From contig NZ_CSTD01000002.1 of NCBI RefSeq assembly GCF_001053185.1, forward strand, positions 131,577 through 195,576: a stretch of DNA of 64,000 nt, written 5' to 3'. Position numbers and translations under genes: made by a program. This document shows, one piece after another, positions 52,898-61,687 of this stretch. Position 1 is the stretch's first letter; every line of letters starts with the position of its first letter. The DNA comes from Mycobacterium bohemicum DSM 44277 (GTDB lineage: Bacteria > Actinomycetota > Actinomycetes > Mycobacteriales > Mycobacteriaceae). A model generated the notes under the pieces. That model was not told the origin of the DNA and did no database searches. It was given only the letters and a program-made list of their open reading frames with translations.

Positions 52898-53517
52898 CAG
52901 CCGGCCCCCAGGCCGCGCAGGCAGAATTGCACCAGATGCTCGATGTCGCCGGGTGAGGGCCGGTCGGCGGCACCCACGTACCGCCGCATGGTGGCGATGG
53001 TGCAGGAGAACACCGCCTCGACGTCGCGCTCGACATCGTTACTGCCAAGCCCCGCAACCGGTTCGGCCAAGAGCTCGCGCAGCGGACGCATCATCGCCCG
53101 GTCGGCGGCGTGCCCATTACTGCTCGCCGCCATCTGACCGGCGGCGGCCCGGCTCATGCTGATCAGGTGCGGGTCGGCGACCTGCGCCAGGGATCCCTCG
53201 ATCCAGCGCGCGACCTTGTCCCGGGGCCGCGACTCCTTGGCCATCTGGTGCTGTAGGTAGGACGCGACGATGGCGACCCCGCGCTCCATCACCGCCAGGA
53301 TGAGATCGTCCTTGCCCGCGAAATAGCGGTAGAACGCCTTGTTCGACGAGCCCGCCTCCGCGACGATGTCGCTCACGCGCGGAGGATCGGGCGCGACCCG
53401 CTCCATCACCCGCACCGCGGCGGCCAGGATGCGCTCGACCTCCTCGGTGGCCTCCCGCTGGCGTTCGTCCAGGGCCCGCTCGACGGCCGCGGTCACCCGA
53501 TTAGCCAATGAGCTCAC
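52897..53517 (-). CDS. TetR-family repressor of the lipid operon
   Basis: From GTG 53517 a 206-residue regulator. The HTH is VSDIVAEAGSSNKAFYRYFA (near residues 48-67), a clear TetR recognition segment. An ATG at 53550 is also possible but gives a larger overlap with the acyl-CoA dehydrogenase gene. It lies inside the operon, fourth of five genes, and likely binds the palindrome before the first gene (56633-56649), with acyl-CoA as a plausible inducer. That link is inferred from position. Confidence 0.88.
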   Translation of the reverse strand: MSSLANRVTAAVERALDERQREATEEVERILAAAVRVMERVAPDPPRVSDIVAEAGSSNKAFYRYFAGKDDLILAVMERGVAIVASYLQHQMAKESRPRDKVARWIEGSLAQVADPHLISMSRAAAGQMAASSNGHAADRAMMRPLRELLAEPVAGLGSNDVERDVEAVFSCTIATMRRYVGAADRPSPGDIEHLVQFCLRGLGAG

Positions 53518-54781
53518 CGTATTTCGCCCGGGCGGCGGCCAGGCGGACATCCAGCGATTCGCTGGGCCACTCCGCGTCCTCGGCCTGGTAGCCCTTGAGC
53601 AGCATCCGTGCCAGGTTGACCTTGTGCGCCTCGGTCGGCCCGTCGGCCAGACCGAGCGCGATGCCCCCGAGCAGCACGTTGACCAGCGGCAGCTGGTCGG
53701 TCAGCCCAATCGCGCCGTGCACCTGAATCGCGCGCATGCCAATCGATTTCAGCACCTGCGACGCCAGGATCTTGCACGCGGCGATCTCGGCACGCGCGGC
53801 GGCCTCGTCGCCGTTGTCGATCAGCCAGGCGGCGTGCAGAACAGTGAGCCGGAACGGGATCAACTCGGTGTAGGAGTCGGCGACAAACTCCTGCACCAGC
53901 TGCTTGTCGGCAAGCGAACTGCCCTGCGTGAAGCGGCTTTTCGCACGCCGAGACATCATTTCCACCGCGCGTTGGGCCATCCCGATCGACCGCATCGCGT
54001 GGTGCAGCCGGCCCCCGGCCAGCCGGGTCTGCAGGATCATGAAGCCTTGGCCGGGTTCGCCCAGCAGCGCGTCGGAAGGCACGCGGACCCCGTCGTAGTG
54101 CACCAGAGAATGACCGGGCTCGTGCGGATGGGCGCCGACCAGGTGGTGGTTGGCTTCGATGTTGAGGCCGTCGGTGCCCGCCGGCACCAGGAAGGTCGAC
54201 GCGCCACGGTGGACCGGGACGTCGGGATCGGTGATCGCGACGACGATGAAGAAGGAGGCGACCGAGGCGTTGGAGGAGAAGTACTTTCGGCCGCTGATCA
54301 CCCAGTCGTCGCCGTCGCGCACGGCCCGCGTGGTGAAGACCCGCGGGTCCGCGCCGCCCTGCGGCTCGGTCATGGAGAAGCAGGAGAAGATCTCGCCGGA
54401 CAGCAGCCCCGCCAAATACCGGTCCTTTTGTTCCTGGGTGCCGAAGCGGGCGATGATCTCGGCGTTGCCGGTGTCGGGCGCCTGGGTCCCGAAGACGATC
54501 GGCGCCCAGGGGCTGCGGCCCAGGATTTCGTTGATCAGCGTCAGCTTGACGGCGCCGAAGCCCTGTCCGCCCAGCTCCGGTCCCAGATGCGGTGCCCACA
54601 GGCCGTTGTCGCGGACCCGCTGTTTGAGCGGGTCGACGATCCGGCGCCGCTCGTCGTTGAGCGGCAGGAACTCGCAGCCGGGGAAGAGCACCTCGAGGGG
54701 CTCCACCTCGTCGCGGACGAATTCGCGGACCCACTGCAGTTTATTCTCGAAGTCCGGTTCGGTGGAAAAATCCCAAGCCAT
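53501..54781 (-). CDS. Acyl-CoA dehydrogenase (ACAD10/11-like)
   Basis: A 426-residue flavoprotein. The FAD/substrate loop is CFSMTEPQGGADP (near residue 136), and GRKYFSSNASVASFFIVVAI follows. The C-terminal helical bundle has the family's R-rich cofactor site (IQVHGAIGLTDQLPL). The neighbours, an APH-type kinase and an SDR, are the same partners seen around ACAD11-type systems that channel 4-hydroxyacyl-CoA into beta-oxidation. It follows the SDR gene by 16 bp. The exact chain length is unknown. Confidence 0.92.
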   Translation of the reverse strand: MAWDFSTEPDFENKLQWVREFVRDEVEPLEVLFPGCEFLPLNDERRRIVDPLKQRVRDNGLWAPHLGPELGGQGFGAVKLTLINEILGRSPWAPIVFGTQAPDTGNAEIIARFGTQEQKDRYLAGLLSGEIFSCFSMTEPQGGADPRVFTTRAVRDGDDWVISGRKYFSSNASVASFFIVVAITDPDVPVHRGASTFLVPAGTDGLNIEANHHLVGAHPHEPGHSLVHYDGVRVPSDALLGEPGQGFMILQTRLAGGRLHHAMRSIGMAQRAVEMMSRRAKSRFTQGSSLADKQLVQEFVADSYTELIPFRLTVLHAAWLIDNGDEAAARAEIAACKILASQVLKSIGMRAIQVHGAIGLTDQLPLVNVLLGGIALGLADGPTEAHKVNLARMLLKGYQAEDAEWPSESLDVRLAAARAKYGELIG

Positions 54782-54797
54782 TCGACGCTCCTATTTG

Positions 54798-55559
54798 TTA
54801 AGGGATCCCGCCATCGGCGCGCAGAATGGAACCGGTGGTGAAACTTGACGCGTCGGAAGCGAGAAACAGCGCCGCTCCGACGATTTCGGGCGGGTCGCCG
54901 GCGCGCTTGAGCGACAGGTGGCCGAAGTTGGTGCCGCCCTCGCCGAGGTTCCAGGCCTTGCTGACGTCGGTGAGGAAGGGCCCGGCCATCAGCGTGTTGA
55001 CCCGCACGGCCGGCCCGAACGCCTGCGCCAGACCCTCGGTCATGGCGTTGAGGCCGGCCTTGGCGGCGGCGTAGGGGATGATGCCGCCGTTGGGGCGCAA
55101 AGATCCGGTGGAGCTCACGTTGATGATCGACCCGCGACCCGCCGCCACCATCCGCTCGCCGATCAGCGCCGACAACCGGAAGGGCCCCTTGAGGTTCAGG
55201 TTGATCACCGCGTCGAAAAGCTTCTCGGTGACGTCGGAGAGCTTGTCGTAGAGCGGGGACATGCCGGCGTTGTTGATCAACGTGTCGACCTTGCCGAACC
55301 GCCCGTACGTCGCCTCCACCAGGCCGTCGAGCTGATCCCAGCGTCCCACGTGCACCTGATACGGCATGGCCGAGCGGCCGGTCTGGGCCTCGATCTCCCT
55401 GGCGGTGCTCACGCAATTGTCCATGTTGCGGCTGGCGATCACCACGTCGGCGCCGCAGCGAGCGACGGCGAACGCCATCTCGCGCCCCAGCCCGCGGCTG
55501 CCGCCGGTGATCAGGACCACCCGGTCGGTGAGATCGAAAAGCCCGTCCGCGTAGCCCAT
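54798..55559 (-). CDS. Short-chain dehydrogenase/reductase
   Basis: A 253-residue classical SDR. The cofactor loop is LITGGSRGLGREMAF (near residue 16), NNAGMS follows, and the catalytic Ser-Tyr-Lys are in INVSSTGSL and IIPYAAAKAGL. It sits 1 bp from the phosphotransferase stop, in the middle of the lipid operon. It probably oxidises a hydroxyacyl-CoA or alcohol intermediate. Cofactor preference is not certain, but the RGLGR loop with a nearby Arg (ASRN) suggests NADP. Confidence 0.92.
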   Translation of the reverse strand: MGYADGLFDLTDRVVLITGGSRGLGREMAFAVARCGADVVIASRNMDNCVSTAREIEAQTGRSAMPYQVHVGRWDQLDGLVEATYGRFGKVDTLINNAGMSPLYDKLSDVTEKLFDAVINLNLKGPFRLSALIGERMVAAGRGSIINVSSTGSLRPNGGIIPYAAAKAGLNAMTEGLAQAFGPAVRVNTLMAGPFLTDVSKAWNLGEGGTNFGHLSLKRAGDPPEIVGAALFLASDASSFTTGSILRADGGIP

Positions 55560-55560
55560 T

Positions 55561-56607
55561 TCAGTGGGCCTTGGTCGGCAGTGATCGGGCCAGCGCGGCG
55601 GCGGTGCCGATGAGCTGGGGGATCATCGCCCCGAAGGCGTCGGCGATCTTGGGGTCGACCTTGCCCGTGCGCACCCCGGCGGCGTACGTCTTTTCCAGCA
55701 CGATGCCCAGCTTCCAGTTGGCCAGCACCAGGTAGTAGTCGATGTTGTCGGTGCTCAGGCCGCTGACGGTCTCGTAGTGCTCCAAAAGCTCGCTGCGCCT
55801 GGGCATTCCGCTCATGTCGAGATAGAACCCGTCGGCGCGTGGCTCCTCGCCGTCATAGCCCAGCAGGCACCACGCCAGGTCCAGCAGCGGGTCGCCGACC
55901 GTCGTCATCTCCCAGTCCACGATCGCCGCCAGCCGCGCGGGCGCTCCGTGGGCGAACATGACGTTGGCGAACTGATAGTCGCCGTGCATGATGCCCGCCG
56001 TGTAGTGCGCCGGCCGGTTGCGGCGCAGCCAGTCTGCGGCCTCGTCCAGGCCCGGCAGGTCGCGAACCTTGTACGCGTTCAGGAACGAAAGCCATCGGTC
56101 GACCTGTCGCTCGTGGAATCCCTCGGGGCGCCCGAACCCTTCGAGCCCCTGGGCCCGCCAGTCCACCCGCCCGAGCTTCGCGGCGCCGGCCACGAGCTCG
56201 AACGCCAGGCCGCGGCGTGCCTGCAGGTCGGTGTCGAACGGCGCCTGCCACCCGCCGTCCATCGGGCTCCACCCCTCGATGGCCTGCATGACGTAGAACG
56301 GCTTGCCCAGCACGGTGCCGGAGTCGTCGGCCGCGATCAGCGCCGCGTGCGGAACGTCGGTGCCCGACAGCGCGCGCACCAGGCGGATCTCCCGCAGCAG
56401 GCCGTCGATGCGTTCGGCGTCGGCGCGCGGGCCCGGCATCCGCAGCACCATGCGCTCGCCACCGCGCTCGATGAGGAACAGGGTGTTCTGGGAGCCGCCC
56501 TTCAACTGCTGCAGCAGCGGTTGCTCTCCGGCGCCGGGCGCCGCGTTGGCGTCCAGCCAGCGGCCCAGCAGGCCCGCGTCCAATTGAGTGTCGCCCACAG
56601 CCGTCAT
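55561..56607 (-). CDS. APH-family acyl-CoA-type kinase, first gene of the lipid operon
   Basis: A 348-residue APH-fold phosphotransferase with GGSQNTLFLI (glycine loop), HGDYQFANVMFAHG (catalytic loop) and IVDWEMTTVGDPLLDL (metal motif). Together with the downstream SDR and acyl-CoA dehydrogenase it fits the scheme where a 4-hydroxyacyl-CoA is phosphorylated and then handled by an ACAD. The ATG is at 56607. A perfect palindrome lies 26 bp upstream. It is the nearest relative, in this window, of the 43.1-kb and 57.5-kb genes. Confidence 0.88.
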   Translation of the reverse strand: MTAVGDTQLDAGLLGRWLDANAAPGAGEQPLLQQLKGGSQNTLFLIERGGERMVLRMPGPRADAERIDGLLREIRLVRALSGTDVPHAALIAADDSGTVLGKPFYVMQAIEGWSPMDGGWQAPFDTDLQARRGLAFELVAGAAKLGRVDWRAQGLEGFGRPEGFHERQVDRWLSFLNAYKVRDLPGLDEAADWLRRNRPAHYTAGIMHGDYQFANVMFAHGAPARLAAIVDWEMTTVGDPLLDLAWCLLGYDGEEPRADGFYLDMSGMPRRSELLEHYETVSGLSTDNIDYYLVLANWKLGIVLEKTYAAGVRTGKVDPKIADAFGAMIPQLIGTAAALARSLPTKAH

Positions 56608-56632
56608 CGCCCGAACACCTCACTCTCCGCCT

Positions 56633-56649
56633 GGAGAATAGCATTCTCC
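56633..56649. promoter_or_regulatory. Palindromic operator of the TetR-controlled lipid operon
   Basis: GGAGAAT-AGC-ATTCTCC is a perfect inverted repeat. Outer half-sites TCTCC (56624) and GGGAG (about 56654) extend the array to TCTCC-n4-GGAGAAT-n3-ATTCTCC-n4-GGGAG. It lies between the divergent phosphotransferase and histidine-phosphatase genes, the expected site for the operon-encoded TetR protein. Confidence 0.7.
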
Positions 56650-56705
56650 GCACGGGAGGCAAGGGTGCCTTCGCCGCCCGGCGACCCCATGAAAAGGTGA
56701 TGCCC

Positions 56706-57314
56706 ATGCAAGTGCTGTTGATCCGGCATGCGCTGCCGCTGCGCAGCGAGCACGGTGAAGGCTCCGACCCGGACCTGTCCGACGAGGGCCTGGCCCAGGT
56801 CGAGCGGCTACCCGGGGCGCTGACCAGATTCCCCATCACGCGGGTGGTCAGCAGCCCCCAGCGACGCGCCATCCAGACCGCGGAACCGGTCGCGGTGGCC
56901 CGTGACCTGGCCGTCGAGATCGACGACCGATTCGCCGAATACGATCGCGACCTTCCGCTGTACATCCCGGTCGAGCAGATCCGGCAGGAGCGGCCCGAGG
57001 AATGGGCGCGGCTGGCCCAGGGGCATCTGCCCAGCGCGGTCGACGAGGACGCGTTTCGCGCCCGCGTCCGCGCGGCGGTCGACGAACTGGTCGCCACCGT
57101 CGATCCCGAGGACACGGTCGCGGTGTTCAGCCACGGCGGGGTGATCAACGTGCTGCTGCACGAAATCCTGGGCACCGCCCGGCTGCTGTCGTTCCCCGTC
57201 GACTACGCCTCGGTGACCCGGCTGTTGTTCTCCCGCTCCGGCCAGGCGACCGTGGCGGCCGTCAACACGACCGAGCATGTGTGGGACCTGCTGCCCCGAA
57301 ATCAGCGGTGGTGA
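56706..57314 (+). CDS. Histidine phosphatase-family protein
   Basis: A 202-residue phosphoglycerate mutase-like phosphatase. The N-terminal LLIRHALPLRSE holds the phosphoacceptor His, with RHA in place of RHG. VVSSPQRRAIQTAEPV and VAVFSHGGVINVLL supply the other active-site His and Arg. ATG 56706 is chosen because AAAAGG lies 8 bases upstream, though GTG 56697 or ATG 56700 would add two or three residues. It is divergent from the lipid operon and shares its operator region, so it may be co-regulated. Substrate unknown. Confidence 0.9.
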   Translation: MQVLLIRHALPLRSEHGEGSDPDLSDEGLAQVERLPGALTRFPITRVVSSPQRRAIQTAEPVAVARDLAVEIDDRFAEYDRDLPLYIPVEQIRQERPEEWARLAQGHLPSAVDEDAFRARVRAAVDELVATVDPEDTVAVFSHGGVINVLLHEILGTARLLSFPVDYASVTRLLFSRSGQATVAAVNTTEHVWDLLPRNQRW

Positions 57315-57454
57315 GCGATTGGGGGCATCGAGCCTGCGCCCCACGGCGCGTTCGTCGGCCCGGGCCGCGCCGCCGGCGCAGAGTCGATGCCGCGGACGCA
57401 GATTCGCGGCGAGTGGCTGTTCGCGCCGAGCACCCGCGGTGGTAAACAAGTCCG

Positions 57455-58501
57455 GTGACGTCAGCCGACCAACTCGAAGGCCTCGACCTGGCCTCGCTGG
57501 ACCGTTATCTGCGTTCGCTCGGCATCGAACGCGACGGGGAGTTGCGGGCGGAGTTCATTTCCGGTGGCCGCTCCAACCTGACCTTTCGCGTCTACGACGA
57601 CTCCACCAGCTGGCTGGTGCGGCGGCCCCCGCTGCACGGGCTGACCCCCTCGGCGCACGACATGGCCCGCGAGTATCGCGTGGTCGCCGCGCTGCGAGAC
57701 ACCCCCGTTCCGGTGGCCCGCGCCATCGCGTTGTGTGAGGACGAGTCGGTGCTGGGTGCGCCGTTCCAGGTCGTGGAGTTCGTGGCCGGTCAGGTGGTGC
57801 GGCGGCGGGCCCAGCTCGAAGCGCTCAGCCACACCGTGATCGAGGGCTGCGTGGACTCGCTGGTCCGGGTGTTGGTTGATTTGCACAGCGTGGACCCCGA
57901 CGCCGTCGGCCTCGCCGACTTCGGAAAGCCCAGTGGATACCTCGAGCGCCAGGTGCGACGGTGGGGCTCGCAATGGGAGTTGGTGCGGCTGCCCGAAGAC
58001 CGACGCGACGCCGACGTCGAACGGCTGCATCGCGGCCTGCACCAATCGATTCCGCAGCAGAGCCGCACGTCGATCGTGCATGGCGACTACCGGATCGACA
58101 ACACGATCCTCGACGCCGACGACCCGACCAAGGTCCGCGCGGTCGTGGACTGGGAGCTTTCCACGCTTGGGGACCCGCTCAGCGACGCGGCCCTGATGTG
58201 CGTCTACCGCGATCCGGCGCTGGACTTGATCGTCAACGCCCAGGCGGCCTGGACATCACCGCTGCTGCCGACCGCCGACGGCCTGGCCGACCGGTACTCG
58301 CTGGTTTCCGGGTTCTCGCTGGCGCACTGGGAGTTCTACATGGCGCTGGCATATTTCAAGCTGGCCATCATCGCCGCGGGCATCGACTTCCGGCGGCGGA
58401 TGTCGGACCAGGCCCGCGGCATCGACTCGGAGCACACCCCCGAAGTGGTGGCGCCGCTGATCTCCCGGGGGCTGGCCGAACTCGCCAAGCTACCCGGCTG
58501 A
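57455..58501 (+). CDS. APH-family phosphotransferase (ACAD11-type kinase)
   Basis: A 348-residue APH-fold kinase from GTG 57455. The glycine loop is FISGGRSNLTFRVY, the catalytic loop HGDYRIDNTIL and the metal motif VVDWELSTLGDPLSD. It resembles the kinase half of ACAD11 proteins more than antibiotic phosphotransferases. It lies 140 bp downstream of the histidine-phosphatase gene, same direction. It is the third such kinase in the window, which suggests several routes for hydroxylated lipids. Not expected to confer drug resistance. Confidence 0.88.
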   Translation: MTSADQLEGLDLASLDRYLRSLGIERDGELRAEFISGGRSNLTFRVYDDSTSWLVRRPPLHGLTPSAHDMAREYRVVAALRDTPVPVARAIALCEDESVLGAPFQVVEFVAGQVVRRRAQLEALSHTVIEGCVDSLVRVLVDLHSVDPDAVGLADFGKPSGYLERQVRRWGSQWELVRLPEDRRDADVERLHRGLHQSIPQQSRTSIVHGDYRIDNTILDADDPTKVRAVVDWELSTLGDPLSDAALMCVYRDPALDLIVNAQAAWTSPLLPTADGLADRYSLVSGFSLAHWEFYMALAYFKLAIIAAGIDFRRRMSDQARGIDSEHTPEVVAPLISRGLAELAKLPG

Positions 58502-58505
58502 CGCG

Positions 58506-58844
58506 TCAGTGCGCCGCCGCCGCGTGGTGTTTCTTGGCCGCCCGGCGTAGCTGAAGGATCCTCGCGGTGCCGACCGCCACGGTGATCAGCCCGCCCACCA
58601 CCGCCGACAGCAATATGGCCACCCCGAGCGGGAGGCTCCAGTGCCAACCCAGGAACCGAAAGTCCGTCGTCGTCGTGTTCTGGGTGATGAAGATCAGCAA
58701 GACGATCAGAATGAGGAAGCCGGCGATCAACGACGTCCACAGCGCGCCGGCACGGGTGAAGGCGATGGCGGGTTCCTTGCCTGGCCCGGGGGCCTTCGGC
58801 GCAGCGCCGGGCCGGTCGGGGGAGGCGGGGGGTTGGCTGCTCAT
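58506..58844 (-). CDS. LapA-domain small membrane protein (Rv3760-like)
   Basis: A 112-residue protein from ATG 58844. It has a Pro-rich N-terminus (SSQPPASPDRPGAAPKAPGP), two membrane helices (ALWTSLIAGFLILIVLLIFI and LPLGVAILLSAVVGGLITVA) and the LapA/DUF1049 pattern between them (ITQNTTTTDFRFLGWHWSLP). The C-terminus is basic and His-rich (RRAAKKHHAAAAH). LapA-domain proteins help assemble lipopolysaccharide in Gram-negatives; in actinobacteria the role is unknown. It is divergent from proX and convergent with the phosphotransferase gene. Confidence 0.85.
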   Translation of the reverse strand: MSSQPPASPDRPGAAPKAPGPGKEPAIAFTRAGALWTSLIAGFLILIVLLIFITQNTTTTDFRFLGWHWSLPLGVAILLSAVVGGLITVAVGTARILQLRRAAKKHHAAAAH

Positions 58845-58944
58845 GGGATCATCTTCGCCCCATCGCGCACGAAATGAAACCAGACCCCCGTATCGGCCCC
58901 GTCGCCGGCGGCGGCCCGGCGGTCGTGCCGTTACTGTCGGCGGT

Positions 58945-59889
58945 ATGAGGTTGCCGCGCGCGCGTAACGCGATCGCGGGGGCGGCGGTGTGGTTGACGGC
59001 CCTGTCCGTCGTTGCGGCGTGCAGCAATTCCGATCCGCTGGCGGCCCAGGCCCGCAGTCCCAACTCCATCGTGGTCGGATCCGGCGACTTCCCCGAATCG
59101 GAGATCGTCGCCGAGATCTACGCACAAGCGCTGGAGGCCAACGGATTTGACGTCGGGCGGCGCATGGGTGTCGGCAGTCGCGAGACGTACATCCCCGCGC
59201 TCAAGGACCATTCCATCGACCTGGTGCCGGAGTACATCGGGAACCTGCTGCTCTACTTCGCACCCGCTTCGACGGCGACGATGCTCGACACCGTCGAGCT
59301 CGAATTGTGCCGGCAACTGCCCGGTGACCTGTCGATCCTGAGGCCGGCGCCGGCTTCGGACACCGACACCGTGACCGTCACCGGCGCGCTCGCCGCCGCG
59401 TGGCACCTGGCGACGATCGCGGACCTGGCCGCGCACTCCGGCGACGTGAGATTCGGGGCGTCGTCGGCGTTTCAGGCCCGCCCGGCCGGTCTGCCGGGCC
59501 TGAAGCGGAAATACGGGCTCGACATCAGCCCGGGGAATTTCGTCGCGATCGAGGACGGCGGCGGGGCGGTGACGGTGCGCGCACTGCTGCAGGGGCGGGT
59601 CACGGCCGCCGACATCTTCAGCACCTCCCCGGCCATCCTGCAGAACCACCTGGTCGTCCTCGCCGACCCCGACCACAACTTCATGGCCGGCAACATTGTG
59701 CCGCTGGTGAATTCGCAGAAGAGATCGGGGCGGCTCGAAGACGTGCTGGACGCGGTGTCGGCAAAACTGACCTCGCCCGGGGTCGCGGCCCTCAATGCAC
59801 TGGTCGCGGGGAACTCCGGAATGGACCCGGCTCAGGCCGCGCGGAAGTGGTTGCGCGACAACGGCTTCAATCACCCGGGCGGCCAATGA
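58945..59889 (+). CDS. proX: Osmoprotectant ABC transporter substrate-binding lipoprotein ProX
   Basis: A 314-residue lipoprotein from ATG 58945. The signal peptide ends at lipobox VAAC (LTALSVVAACSNSDP). The mature domain starts SIVVGSGDFPESEIVAEIYA and is of the OpuAC/type II periplasmic binding protein fold for glycine betaine, choline or related compounds. The aromatic box residues are not all identifiable by eye, so the exact ligand is open. It overlaps proV by 4 bp (ATGA) and heads the proXVWZ operon, as in Rv3759c-Rv3756c. Confidence 0.92.
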   Translation: MRLPRARNAIAGAAVWLTALSVVAACSNSDPLAAQARSPNSIVVGSGDFPESEIVAEIYAQALEANGFDVGRRMGVGSRETYIPALKDHSIDLVPEYIGNLLLYFAPASTATMLDTVELELCRQLPGDLSILRPAPASDTDTVTVTGALAAAWHLATIADLAAHSGDVRFGASSAFQARPAGLPGLKRKYGLDISPGNFVAIEDGGGAVTVRALLQGRVTAADIFSTSPAILQNHLVVLADPDHNFMAGNIVPLVNSQKRSGRLEDVLDAVSAKLTSPGVAALNALVAGNSGMDPAQAARKWLRDNGFNHPGGQ

Positions 59890-60998
59890 TGCCCGACTCC
59901 GAGCCGGCCATCATCTTCGACGGTGTCAGCAAGATTTACGCCGACGGGACCGCCGCCGTCGACCGGCTGAACCTGGCGGTCCCCAGCGCCAGGTTGACGG
60001 TGTTCGTCGGTTCCTCGGGCAGCGGCAAGACCACGGCATTGCGGATGATCAACCGCATGGTCGAGCCCACCGCCGGAACCATCACCGTCGACGGCGCTGA
60101 CGTCGCCGGCGTCAACCCGGTCAGGCTGCGGCTGGGAATCGGCTACGTCATCCAGCAAGGGGGGCTGATGCCGCACCTGCGGGTGATCGACAACGTCGCA
60201 ACGGTTCCGGTCCTGCGGGGGCAATCCCGCCGGGTGGCCCGCAAGGCCGCCTATGAGGTGCTCGAGCGCGTCGGGCTGGATCCCAAGCTCGCCGGCCGCT
60301 ATCCCGCGCAGTTGTCCGGCGGTGAACAACAGCGCGTCGGCGTGGCCCGCGCGCTGGCCGCCGACCCGCCCATCTTGCTGATGGACGAGCCGTTCTCCGC
60401 CGTCGACCCGGTGGTCCGCAACGAGCTGCAGAATGAAATCCTGCGCCTGCAAAGCGAACTGCGCAAAACCATAGTGTTCGTCACGCACGACATCGACGAG
60501 GCGCTCAAGCTCGCCGACCGGGTCGCGGTGTTCAAGGGTGGGGCCCTGCAGCAATGCGACGAGCCCGAGCGGCTGCTGTCCCATCCGGCCAACGACTTCG
60601 TCGCGCGCTTCATCGGCCTGGGCCGAGGGTATCGCTGGCTGCAGCTCATCGACGCGAACGGGTTGCCACTGCACGACATCGAAATGATCTCGGCGGAAAA
60701 GCTTTCCGCCGCCGCCCTCGCGGACGGCTGGGCGCTGATCGTCGACGCCGCGGGCGCGCCCACGGCCTGGATTGACGCCGAGGGCCTGCGACGACACCAC
60801 GCGGGCGCACCCCTGTCCGACACCTCCTGCGGTGTCGGGTCGCTGTTCCGCCCCAACGGGAACCTCAGCCACGCGCTGGACTCGGCGCTGTCGTCGCCGT
60901 CGGGGATCGGTGTCGCCGTCGACGACGCGGGCAAGGCCATCGGCGGCATCCGGGCCGCCGACGTGCTGGCCGCCGTGGACGCCAAGCGGGGATGCTGA
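59886..60998 (+). CDS. proV: Osmoprotectant ABC transporter ATPase ProV
   Basis: A 370-residue ATPase. Walker A is GSSGSGKTTALRMI, the Q loop is VIQQGGLMPHL, the signature LSGGEQQRVGVARAL, Walker B ILLMDEPFSAVDP, and the switch His is in FVTHDIDEAL. The last ~130 residues form the regulatory CBS-like tail of this subfamily, which senses ionic strength in homologues. Two adjacent in-frame ATGs (59886 and 59889) overlap the proX stop. It drives import through ProW and ProZ. Confidence 0.93.
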   Translation: MMPDSEPAIIFDGVSKIYADGTAAVDRLNLAVPSARLTVFVGSSGSGKTTALRMINRMVEPTAGTITVDGADVAGVNPVRLRLGIGYVIQQGGLMPHLRVIDNVATVPVLRGQSRRVARKAAYEVLERVGLDPKLAGRYPAQLSGGEQQRVGVARALAADPPILLMDEPFSAVDPVVRNELQNEILRLQSELRKTIVFVTHDIDEALKLADRVAVFKGGALQQCDEPERLLSHPANDFVARFIGLGRGYRWLQLIDANGLPLHDIEMISAEKLSAAALADGWALIVDAAGAPTAWIDAEGLRRHHAGAPLSDTSCGVGSLFRPNGNLSHALDSALSSPSGIGVAVDDAGKAIGGIRAADVLAAVDAKRGC

Positions 60999-61687
60999 CC
61001 ATGCACTACCTGCTGACCCATCTCGGCGAGGCGCGGGCGCTGACCCTCATCCACCTGCGCCTGTCGCTGCTGCCGGTGCTGATCGGGCTGGCGATCGCCG
61101 TGCCGCTGGGCGTGCTGGTGCAGCATGTCCCCGTGGCGCGGCGCCTGACGACCGCGACGGCCAGCGTCGTGTTCACCATCCCGTCGCTGGCGCTGTTCGT
61201 GGTGCTGCCGGTGATCATCGGAACCCGGATCCTCGACGAGGCCAACGTCGTCGCGGCGCTGACCGCCTACACCGCCGCGCTGATGGTGCGCGCGGTGCTC
61301 GAGGCGCTGGACGCGGTGCCGGCGCAGCTCCGCGACGCGGCCACGGCGGTCGGCTACCCGCCCGTCCGGCGGATACTGCAGGTCGAGCTGCCGCTGTCGG
61401 TTCCGGTCCTGGTCGCCGGGCTGCGGGTGGTCGTCGTCACCAATATCGCGATGGTTTCGGTCGGGTCGGTCATCGGCATCGGCGGCCTGGGCACCTGGTT
61501 CACCCAGGGGTATCAGACCGACAAAAGCGACGAGATCTTCGCCGGCATCATCGCGCTCTTCGTGCTGGCGGTCGCCGTCGACGGCCTCATCGTGCTCGCC
61601 GGTCGGGCGGCCACGCCGTGGGAGCGCGCCAGCCGAACGACGCGTCGGCGCTCGGTGGTGGCCCCGGTGGTGGGGGGCTCGCGATGA
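60992..61687 (+). CDS. proW: Osmoprotectant ABC transporter permease ProW
   Basis: A 231-residue BPD-type permease with about six helices. The EAA loop region is EALDAVPAQLRDAATAVGYP followed by VELPLSVPVLVAGLR, which contacts the ATPase. It overlaps proV by 7 bp and proZ by 4 bp, so it is made with both. It pairs with ProZ in the membrane to form the pore of the glycine betaine-type importer. Confidence 0.92.
   Translation: MLTMHYLLTHLGEARALTLIHLRLSLLPVLIGLAIAVPLGVLVQHVPVARRLTTATASVVFTIPSLALFVVLPVIIGTRILDEANVVAALTAYTAALMVRAVLEALDAVPAQLRDAATAVGYPPVRRILQVELPLSVPVLVAGLRVVVVTNIAMVSVGSVIGIGGLGTWFTQGYQTDKSDEIFAGIIALFVLAVAVDGLIVLAGRAATPWERASRTTRRRSVVAPVVGGSR

Noticed and set aside
60772..61683. 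Extended N-terminus of ProZ in one open frame
   Set aside because: It overlaps proV and proW in another frame, is Arg/Ala-rich, and ATG 61684 with the ATGA overlap gives the proper permease.
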